From: Tessaracoccus flavescens
GTDB taxonomy: Bacteria > Actinomycetota > Actinomycetes > Propionibacteriales > Propionibacteriaceae
DNA length: 13,152 nucleotides
Assembly: GCA_020741375.1 (NCBI GenBank)
Contig: DYZF01000118.1
Coordinates: 1 to 13,152 of the forward strand
Direction: 5' to 3'
In this document: positions 6,202 through 13,152 of the stretch, piece after piece
How positions within the stretch are numbered: position 1 is the stretch's first letter
Layout: the number at the start of each line of letters is the position of its first letter
Notes under the pieces: generated by a model
Told to the model about the DNA's origin: nothing
The model's database searches: none
The model's input: the letters and a program-made list of their open reading frames with translations, nothing else
Program-made: the position numbers and the translations under genes

Positions 6202-7200
6202 ATGGCGATCCCCACCCGCGCAAAGTTGGCCGATTTGGCCACCGCCGCGGGCGTGTCCACTGCAACGGTGTCGCGGGTACTCAATGGAAAGCCCGGCGTC
6301 GCCGAAGGCACGCGCGCTGCGGTACTGGCAACCATGGAGCAACTCGGCTACTACTCCCCCGCGGAGAGCTCGCAGCCCGATATCAGCTTCATCGCCGTCA
6401 TGACCCCCGAGTTGGGCAACCCCTCGTTCGCCTCATTCGCCTCCGAACTGTCGCTGCTGCTCTCGGCCGCCAACCGCCACATGATCATGTGCACCGCCGG
6501 CCCCGGCGCCACCAGCGAGGTGCAGTACCTCGACGCGCTTCTGGGCGTGGAGATCGCCGGCATCCTCTCGGTCTCCGGCACCCTTGCAGACTCGCTGGTC
6601 AGTCACGATCACTATCAGCGCCTGATCTCCGCCGGCGTGCCCGCCGTCTTCATCAACGCCTACGATCCGGACGTTTCCGGCTCGTTCTTCAGCTGTTCCG
6701 ACGCCGAGGCGATCTCCATCTCGATCGCCCACCTGCGCAGCTTCGGCCACACCAAGATCGGTCTGGCCGTCGGTCAGATGCGATACCAGCCAGCCCAGCG
6801 CAAGCGCGAGGCCTTCCTCAATCAGGGCATGCCGGAGAGCAGCTTCGTCTCCACGATCTTCTCCGTCGAGGGTGGGCAGGCCGGCGCAGCCCGGCTCCTC
6901 GATTCGGGCCATACCGCCATCATCTGCGGCTCCGACGTCATGGCGCTCGGGGTCATCCGCGAGGCCCGGGCGCGCGGTTTGGACGTGCCCGGTGACGTGT
7001 CCGTCGTCGGCTACGACGATTCGGCTCTGATGTCGTTCACCAACCCTGCCCTCACCACGGTTCGGCAGCCGGTCTCGGCCATCTGCCAGGCCGCAGTCTC
7101 CTCGCTCATGAGTGCCATCCGCGGGCTACCCACGGACCAGACCGAGATGCTGTTCCACCCAGACCTCATCATTCGTCAATCGACAGGACCCGTTTCATGA
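6202..7200 (+). CDS. malR: LacI-family transcriptional regulator, MalR-like
   Basis: A 332-residue DNA-binding repressor or activator. Residues 8-50 form the LacI helix-turn-helix (KLADLATAAGVSTATVSRVLNGKPGV). A periplasmic-binding-protein-like sensor domain follows from about residue 60 (DISFIAVMTPELGNPSFASF), with AIICGSDVMALGVIREARARGLDVPGDVSVVGYDDS as the typical C-terminal half. The hinge after the DNA-binding domain (YYSPAESSQ) lacks the usual Ala-Arg hinge helix seen in many family members. The stop overlaps the start of the alpha-glucosidase as ATGA, so the two are co-translated. CTTGCA dyads upstream of this gene and of malE suggest control of itself and of malEFG by maltose or a related sugar. 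The gene symbol rests on context. Confidence 0.85.
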   Translation: MAIPTRAKLADLATAAGVSTATVSRVLNGKPGVAEGTRAAVLATMEQLGYYSPAESSQPDISFIAVMTPELGNPSFASFASELSLLLSAANRHMIMCTAGPGATSEVQYLDALLGVEIAGILSVSGTLADSLVSHDHYQRLISAGVPAVFINAYDPDVSGSFFSCSDAEAISISIAHLRSFGHTKIGLAVGQMRYQPAQRKREAFLNQGMPESSFVSTIFSVEGGQAGAARLLDSGHTAIICGSDVMALGVIREARARGLDVPGDVSVVGYDDSALMSFTNPALTTVRQPVSAICQAAVSSLMSAIRGLPTDQTEMLFHPDLIIRQSTGPVS

Positions 7201-8825
7201 CCGTTGAATGGTGGCGCGACGCCGTCATATATCAGATCTACCCCCGCTCGTTCGCTGACGCCACGGGCGACGGTTACGGAGACCTTCCAGGCATCATCAG
7301 CAAACTGCCGTACCTGAAGCAGTTGGGCGTCGACGCCATCTGGCTGTCCCCCTTCTACAAGTCGCCCATGAAGGACGCGGGCTACGACGTCGCCGATTAC
7401 GAATCGATCGATCCGATGTTCGGCACCATCGACGACGCCGACGCCCTCATCGCGACGGCGCACGAGCTGGGCCTGCGCGTCGTCGTCGATCTCGTGCCCA
7501 ACCACACCTCGTCAGAACACGTGTGGTTCCAAGCCGCGATCGCCGCCGAACCCGGCTCCCCCGAGCGCGACCTCTACCTGATCCGCGACGGCAAAGGTGA
7601 GCACGGCGAACTGCCACCCAACAACTGGACCTCCATCTTCGGCGGCAAGGGCTGGACCCGCCTGCACCGCCCCGACGGCACCCCCGAGCAGTGGTACCTC
7701 CACCTGTTCGACGTCACCCAACCGGATCTGGACTGGACGTCCGAGACGGTGCGCGCCGGCTTCGATCAGACGCTTCGGTTCTGGCTCGACAAGGGCGTCG
7801 ACGGCTTCCGCGTCGACGTCGCCCACTCGCTCGTCAAGGCGGAAGGGCTGCCGGATCAGGCCGCGGCGCAGCAGATGCTCGACGGCGAAATGGGCCCCAT
7901 GTGGGACCAGGACGGGGTGCACGACATCTACCGTCGCTGGCGCACGATCCTCAACGAGTACGACGGCGACCGCATCCTTGTGGCCGAGGCATGGGTGGCA
8001 GACCCGGCTCGTCTGGCGCTGTACCTGCGCCCCGACGAGATGCACACCGCGTTCAACTTCGAGTTCCTCGACACCGTCTGGGACGCCGAGGCGTACCGCA
8101 CTGTGATCACGTCGACGATGGGTGAGGCGATCGCCGTCGGCGCCCCCACCACCTGGGTGCTCAGCAACCACGACGTCGTCCGTCACGTCTCGCGCCTCGG
8201 CCTGCAGGAGCCCGGTTCCTCGCATGAGGGTCTGGGCCTGCGCGACGAGCAGCCGGACAACAAGGTGGGCTTGCGTCGCGCACGGGCGGCCACTCTGATG
8301 ATGCTGGCGCTGCCCGGATCGTCGTACATCTATCAGGGCGAGGAGCTCGGCCTGCCGGAGCACACGACGCTGCCCGATTCCTACCGTCAGGACCCGACGT
8401 GGTTCCAGTCGGAGTTCACGCGGGTTGGCCGCGACGGCTGCCGCATCCCCATGCCGTGGGTGGCCGGCGACGAGGGCCTCGGCTTCTCCCCCACGGGCGA
8501 GACGTGGCTGCCGCAGCCGACGTCGTACCAGGCGCTCGCCGTCGATCAGCAGATCGACGACCCGGCCTCGACGTGGACCATGTACCGCGACGCGCTCGCC
8601 ATCCGTAAGGAACGCGGCCTGGGCCAGGGCGAACTCTCGTGGGTGGACGCCGGCGAGCACGTCGTCGCCTTCGACAACGCGGGCGTGCGCGTGATGACCA
8701 ACATCCTTGGTCAGCCGGTGCCGCTGCCCGAGGGCTACCGCGTCCTGCTCTCGAGCCAGCCACTGGAAAGTGAGCATTTACCCACAGACGTGAGCGTATG
8801 GCTGGTCCCGGTCGCGTCTGACTGA
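7197..8825 (+). CDS. GH13 alpha-glucosidase
   Basis: A 542-residue cytoplasmic enzyme that hydrolyses alpha-glucosidic bonds of maltose or short maltodextrins. It has no signal peptide. The (beta/alpha)8 domain begins WWRDAVIYQIYPRSFAD. Conserved regions are DLVPNH (98-103), QPDLDW (175-180), GFRVDVAHS with the nucleophile Asp207, LVAEAW with the acid/base Glu264 and LSNHD with the transition-state Asp326. IYQGEELGLPE and a short C-terminal beta domain follow. Sequence type matches actinobacterial AglA and oligo-1,6-glucosidase; these cannot be told apart here, and trehalose or sucrose activity is less likely. Its ATG overlaps the malR stop; AGGA lies 8 bases upstream. It would act on the sugar imported by MalEFG. 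Confidence 0.92.
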   Translation: MTVEWWRDAVIYQIYPRSFADATGDGYGDLPGIISKLPYLKQLGVDAIWLSPFYKSPMKDAGYDVADYESIDPMFGTIDDADALIATAHELGLRVVVDLVPNHTSSEHVWFQAAIAAEPGSPERDLYLIRDGKGEHGELPPNNWTSIFGGKGWTRLHRPDGTPEQWYLHLFDVTQPDLDWTSETVRAGFDQTLRFWLDKGVDGFRVDVAHSLVKAEGLPDQAAAQQMLDGEMGPMWDQDGVHDIYRRWRTILNEYDGDRILVAEAWVADPARLALYLRPDEMHTAFNFEFLDTVWDAEAYRTVITSTMGEAIAVGAPTTWVLSNHDVVRHVSRLGLQEPGSSHEGLGLRDEQPDNKVGLRRARAATLMMLALPGSSYIYQGEELGLPEHTTLPDSYRQDPTWFQSEFTRVGRDGCRIPMPWVAGDEGLGFSPTGETWLPQPTSYQALAVDQQIDDPASTWTMYRDALAIRKERGLGQGELSWVDAGEHVVAFDNAGVRVMTNILGQPVPLPEGYRVLLSSQPLESEHLPTDVSVWLVPVASD

Positions 8826-8856
8826 ACCCGCTGGATAAACTAACGCTGTGTTTCGC

Positions 8857-8870
8857 GCGCAGCGCTGCGC
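8857..8870. promoter_or_regulatory. Palindrome in the ptsH leader
   Basis: GCGCAGCGCTGCGC is a perfect 14-base palindrome, 10 bases ahead of the GGAGGA ribosome site of the HPr gene. It could be a small leader hairpin or an operator. The 69 bases between the glucosidase stop and HPr hold no clear terminator, so read-through from the glucosidase gene is possible. Confidence 0.3.
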
Positions 8871-8894
8871 CGCGATTCCGGGAGGAGCCGTTTC

Positions 8895-9149
8895 GTGCAT
8901 CAGAAGACTGTCATCGTTGGGTCAGCCGTTGGGCTGCACGCCCGTCCCGCGGCCATGATCGCCCGCGCCGCAGCCGAGTATGAAGAAGAGATCTTCATCG
9001 CCTACGACGGCGCCCATGTGGACGCCTCGTCGTCGCTGCTGATCATGACCTTGGGCGCTGAGCACGGCGCCGAAGTGACCGTGGATTCCGACAACCCCGA
9101 AGCCGTTGAGGCGATCGCCGCCATGATCGAGCAGGATCTGGACAGCTAG
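8895..9149 (+). CDS. ptsH: HPr phosphocarrier protein
   Basis: HPr passes phosphate from enzyme I to the sugar-specific EII proteins of the phosphotransferase system, in the cytoplasm. The 84 residues contain GLHARPA with the phosphorylated His15 in its standard position, which confirms the GTG start at 8895-8897. Residues 42-53 (VDASSSLLIMTL) correspond to the region of the regulatory Ser46, and Ser46 is present. GGAGGA at 8881-8886 lies 8 bases upstream. No enzyme I or EII gene is in the window. The TAG stop is followed directly by the ATG of the flavoprotein gene. Confidence 0.95.
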   Translation: MHQKTVIVGSAVGLHARPAAMIARAAAEYEEEIFIAYDGAHVDASSSLLIMTLGAEHGAEVTVDSDNPEAVEAIAAMIEQDLDS

Positions 9150-10067
9150 ATGGCGCTGCCCGAACTGCTGCGCGGCCGTCTCCGTCTTCCGGTGATGGCC
9201 GCCCCCATGTTCCTGCTGTCCGGCCCGGATCTAGTGATCGCCGCGTGCAAGGCGGGCGTGATCGGGAGCTTCCCGGCGCTCAACCAGCGCACCACCGAGG
9301 GGCTCGACGAGTGGCTCACGCAGATCAACGCTGCGGTCACCCCCGACGACGCCCCCTACGCCGTCAACCTGATCGTCCACCCCACGAACGACCGCCTGCA
9401 GGCAGACCTTGAGGTGGTCATCCGCCACCGGGTGCCCATCGTCGTCACGTCGCTGGGCGCCGTGCCCGAGCTGGTTGAGGCCGTGCACTCGTACGGCGGC
9501 CTGGTGTTCCACGACGTCACCACGCTGCGGCATGCGAAGAAGGCCGCGTCGGCCGGGGTCGACGGCTTGGTGCTCGTCGCCGGCGGCGCCGGCGGCCACG
9601 CGGGCACCCTCAACCCGTTCGCCCTCCTGGCCTCCGTCAAGCCGTGGTTCGAGGGCACGATCCTGCTGGCCGGCTCGCTCTCGTCCGGCGCCGACGTCGC
9701 TGCGGCCATCGCCGCCGGCGCCGATCTGGCGTACATGGGCACCCGCTTCATCGCGACGGAGGAATCCTCGGCCCCGGAGGGATACCGGGAGATGATCGTC
9801 GAGGCAGGCGCCGCCGACATCGTCTACACCCCCGCCGTCAGCGGCATCCCCGCAAGCTTCCTCGCCGCCTCGTTGCAGGCGGCCGGCGTTGATCCGGCCG
9901 GTCCCGCCGCTGAGAAGGAAGACGTGAAGGCGTGGCGCGACGTGTGGTCGGCAGGCCACGGGGTGGCCGCGATCACAGACTCCCCCGCCGTCGCCGAACT
10001 GGTGAGCCGGCTCGAGGCCGAGTACCGCGACGCCGTCGATCGCGCCGCGGCGGCACTCCAGCAGTAG
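9150..10067 (+). CDS. Nitronate monooxygenase (2-nitropropane dioxygenase) family flavoprotein
   Basis: A 305-residue FMN-dependent TIM-barrel protein. Nitronate monooxygenases oxidise toxic nitronates to carbonyl compounds and nitrite. The N-terminal PVMAAPMFLLSGPDLV is the family's first FMN loop. GGAGGHAG (145-152) carries the catalytic-type His150, and MGTRFIATEES (196-206) is the phosphate-binding end. Members of the wider family include enoyl-ACP reductase FabK and various uncharacterised oxidases, so the substrate is open. The gene starts at the base after the HPr stop, with only a distant AGGA, so it is probably translated by coupling to ptsH. It faces aspA with 9 bases between the stop codons. 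Confidence 0.87.
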   Translation: MALPELLRGRLRLPVMAAPMFLLSGPDLVIAACKAGVIGSFPALNQRTTEGLDEWLTQINAAVTPDDAPYAVNLIVHPTNDRLQADLEVVIRHRVPIVVTSLGAVPELVEAVHSYGGLVFHDVTTLRHAKKAASAGVDGLVLVAGGAGGHAGTLNPFALLASVKPWFEGTILLAGSLSSGADVAAAIAAGADLAYMGTRFIATEESSAPEGYREMIVEAGAADIVYTPAVSGIPASFLAASLQAAGVDPAGPAAEKEDVKAWRDVWSAGHGVAAITDSPAVAELVSRLEAEYRDAVDRAAAALQQ

Positions 10068-10076
10068 CCGTCGGGC

Positions 10077-11555
<1,479 letters not shown>

Positions 11556-11623
11556 GTGTAGGTCCTTCCGGTGTCAGGTTTTCCTACGCTATCGCCCGGA
11601 CGGGGGCGCGTTGGGCTCAATGA

Positions 11624-11650
11624 GGCAAAGCGTTGGCCCGCCGCTTTGTC
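11624..11650. promoter_or_regulatory. Inverted repeat upstream of aspA
   Basis: GGCAAAGCG (11624-11632) pairs with CGCTTTGTC (11642-11650), nine pairs with one G-U, around a 9-base loop. It lies about 70 bases before the aspA GTG. It could be an operator or leader hairpin. No promoter boxes could be assigned with confidence in 11556-11672. Confidence 0.35.
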
Positions 11651-11672
11651 GGGGCCTCGGGAGCCGGTGGGA

Positions 11673-11758
11673 GGAATGAGCAATTAGATGGGCTCATTCG
11701 CCGCGTCGGGCTGAATATCGGCGTGTCGCGGCAACGAACCCATCTAATTGCTCATTCC
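11673..11758. repeat. 86-bp element with perfect 20-bp inverted ends
   Basis: GGAATGAGCAATTAGATGGG (11673-11692) is repeated exactly, inverted, at 11739-11758. Pairing continues inward with TTCG/CGAA and CCGCG/CGCGG, interrupted by small bulges. GAATGAGC at 11674-11681 can also pair with GCTCATTC at 11692-11699, giving an alternative local hairpin. The arms are clearly richer in A and T than the surroundings. The element ends 2 bases after the stop of the GH76-like gene. No T-run follows on either strand, and no target duplication was seen. It could be a MITE-like remnant, a palindromic intergenic repeat or an unusual 3'-end structure. Confidence 0.8.
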
Positions 11759-11760
11759 AT

Positions 11761-12786
11761 TCAGGCGGTGCCGGCGGAGACGGAGGCGGCGGCCTCGAGC
11801 GTCATCCACGCGGACAACTGCGTCGACAGCTCCACTACCTCGGCGACGGTTCCGCCGCCCGGGTGGGTGTCCTGCGGAAACAGCACGACGGGGCGTCCTC
11901 GCCAGCCACGGGTCACCCGGGCGTCCCACAGGTTCTCCGCCGTCGCGGTCACGAGGTCGGCGGCGAGTTGGCGGGTTTCCGTCGGGAGACGGGGGTCGCG
12001 TGCGGCGAGCGCGAGATACCGCACCAAGATCCCGGTGAAGAGCCCGCCGTCGCCGGGGCCGTGGGTGCGCAGCACCAATGAGTCCGGGTGCGTGAGCCCG
12101 GCCGCGACCGCGTGGATCAGCCGCTCCGCCTCGTCGATCAGCACCAACTCCAGCATGGTGCCGAGTACCGGGCCCTGGTTGTAGGTGAAGACGTGGGAGA
12201 CGACGGCGAGGGTGTCGCCATCGAGCTTGACGCCGTCGCGGTAGAGGCCTGTGTCGGGGTCGGCGAGGTTCGCCGTCAACCAATCGACGAGGCTCGCCGC
12301 CTGCTCGTTGCGTCCCATTCGCGCCAGCACGAGCGAGATCGGGGCGGTCGCGGCCGTGTTCTTAAAATCGCGCACCACGTGCCAGAACGCGCCGCCGCCC
12401 CACAGGTCTGTGATGGCGGATTCGAGCACGGGCACCAGACGTCGCGGCAGGCGCCCGGCGCGCTGTGCGGCGAGCGTGAGCCAGGCCATGTCGTCGTAGT
12501 AGTCGTTACGGAACCGCAGGCCGTTGCGCAGCCAGATGGAGACGAGGTGTCGGGCGACTATGCCACGCGGGATTGCCGTCGATCCGCGCCGCGCCGCGTC
12601 CACGAGGCAGTCGACGAAGTGGGCTTGCCACCAGTAGTGCCATTCGCGGTGCCGGTTGCCCGGCCGTGCGACGGCGCCCAAGTGGGTCAGCGGAATGCCC
12701 CATACGCGCTGGCCGAAGGTGGCCAGCACGGAGCGGGCGGCGACGTCGGCCCGGCTCGGCCAGACGGCTGCCGGGCGCGAGGCCAT
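11761..12786 (-). CDS. GH76-like glycoside hydrolase (alpha-1,6-mannanase family), no signal peptide
   Basis: A 341-residue predicted (alpha/alpha)6-barrel protein. RNDYYDDMAWLTLA (93-106) matches the GH76 catalytic signature with an Asp-Asp pair (Asp98, Asp99). KNTAATAP (142-149), VFTYNQGPVLG (199-209) and GGLFTGILVRYL (247-258) are further GH76 hallmarks. Family members cleave alpha-1,6-mannan, as in fungal or mycobacterial-type polymers. Here there is no signal peptide or membrane segment, so it should be cytoplasmic, and its substrate may be a small oligosaccharide or a different glycan. The ATG at 12784-12786 lies 5 bases after the stop of the M20 peptidase gene, suggesting an operon. 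The inverted-repeat element follows it directly. Activity is inferred only. Confidence 0.75.
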   Translation of the reverse strand: MASRPAAVWPSRADVAARSVLATFGQRVWGIPLTHLGAVARPGNRHREWHYWWQAHFVDCLVDAARRGSTAIPRGIVARHLVSIWLRNGLRFRNDYYDDMAWLTLAAQRAGRLPRRLVPVLESAITDLWGGGAFWHVVRDFKNTAATAPISLVLARMGRNEQAASLVDWLTANLADPDTGLYRDGVKLDGDTLAVVSHVFTYNQGPVLGTMLELVLIDEAERLIHAVAAGLTHPDSLVLRTHGPGDGGLFTGILVRYLALAARDPRLPTETRQLAADLVTATAENLWDARVTRGWRGRPVVLFPQDTHPGGGTVAEVVELSTQLSAWMTLEAAASVSAGTA

Positions 12787-12791
12787 CGGCG

Positions 12792-13152
12792 TCAGTTCTG
12801 CCCGAGCTTCGACAGGAGGAGCGTCTCGGCGAGCGCGGCCTTGCCGAAATCTCCGAGGTCAAGGGATTCGTCGATGCCGTGCATGCGCGACATCGGATCA
12901 ACGACGGCGGTCAGCAGCACGAGCGCGCCGGGATTGCGGTCGGTGAACTCGGCGACGATCGGGATGGATCCGCCCACGCCCATCTCCACCGGCTCGACGC
13001 CCCACGCCTCGCGGAGGGATTCGACGGCCTTCTGCGCGCGCTCGTCGTCTAGGCCGATGCTGCTGCCGGAGCCGCCGCGTTCGGGCTGGATGTCGATGGT
13101 TGCGCCCCACGGCACGTGCTTGAGCAGGTGCTCGCGGAGGGCAACCTCGGCG
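12792..13152 (-). CDS. M20-family dipeptidase, C-terminal part (runs off window)
   Basis: The last 120 or so residues of a zinc-dependent peptidase of the M20 family (CNDP/PepV-like dipeptidases), acting in the cytoplasm. The reading frame stays open to the right window edge, so the gene continues. The GTG at 13113-13115 is internal and is not the start. The visible part ends the dimerisation domain (VPWGATIDIQ) and returns to the catalytic domain. GVGGSIPIVAEF, VDPMSRMHGIDESLDL (the HG..ES motif holds a metal-ligand His in this family) and a final helix AALAETLLL fit the family C-terminus. It is followed after 5 bases by the GH76-like gene. Substrate unknown. Confidence 0.85.
   Translation of the reverse strand, partial: AEVALREHLLKHVPWGATIDIQPERGGSGSSIGLDDERAQKAVESLREAWGVEPVEMGVGGSIPIVAEFTDRNPGALVLLTAVVDPMSRMHGIDESLDLGDFGKAALAETLLLSKLGQN

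Noticed and set aside
7512..8777. Long open frame on the - strand opposite the GH13 gene (421 codons)
   Set aside because: The GH13 catalytic motifs run through the + strand. The opposite frame is Arg/His/Val-rich, with no domain, and is a shadow.
8818..8841. Possible ptsH promoter (CTGACT and TAAACT)
   Set aside because: The boxes are only 12 bases apart, too close for a normal sigma-factor promoter.
11673..11758. CRISPR repeat or simple intrinsic terminator
   Set aside because: There is one inverted pair with no array of direct repeats, and no T-run follows on either strand.

Overview
The window is GC-rich and densely coded, with GTG and TTG starts, lipoboxes of the Gram-positive type and a maltose gene set typical of Actinobacteria. 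The gene content (MalEFG without its own ATPase, a LacI-type regulator, an HPr protein, AspA, MoaA) fits an actinobacterium, possibly a member of the Propionibacteriaceae. That lineage is an inference from gene content only. No rRNA, tRNA, CRISPR array, insertion sequence or phage gene was seen. No gene-free stretch exceeds about 300 bases.

Region 1 (1-1411): the N-terminal part of moaA (molybdenum cofactor synthesis) runs leftward off the window edge. Divergent from it is a winged-helix regulator with three C-terminal cysteines, of a type that often binds an Fe-S cluster. A strong bidirectional terminator closes the region.

Region 2 (1430-8825): a maltose/maltodextrin utilisation locus. Leftward run malE (lipoprotein binding protein), malF (permease with a large outside domain) and malG (permease). 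A hairpin lies between malE and malF, and the malE promoter is overlaid by a cluster of CTTGCA half-sites. Upstream of malE, in the same direction, is a lipoprotein with two PepSY-like repeats, ended by its own hairpin. Rightward from the shared control region run a LacI-family regulator (MalR-like) and a GH13 alpha-glucosidase, overlapping by ATGA. The same CTTGCA dyads lie ahead of the regulator, so the sequence suggests a local, autoregulated circuit: import by MalEFG, hydrolysis by the GH13 enzyme, repression by MalR. The transporter ATPase is not in the window.

Region 3 (8857-10067): a two-gene unit of HPr (ptsH) and a nitronate-monooxygenase-like flavoprotein, with zero intergenic bases.

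Region 4 (10074-13152): leftward genes. These are aspartate ammonia-lyase (aspA, convergent with the flavoprotein gene at a 9-base gap), a signal-peptide-less GH76-like protein and the C-terminal end of an M20 dipeptidase. Between aspA and the GH76 gene lies an 86-bp AT-richer element with perfect 20-bp inverted ends, the most unusual non-coding structure here.

Most of the window looks like ordinary metabolism. No clearly new system was found; the points most worth a second look are the 86-bp inverted-repeat element, the three-cysteine regulator beside moaA, the intracellular GH76 protein and the HPr-flavoprotein pairing.
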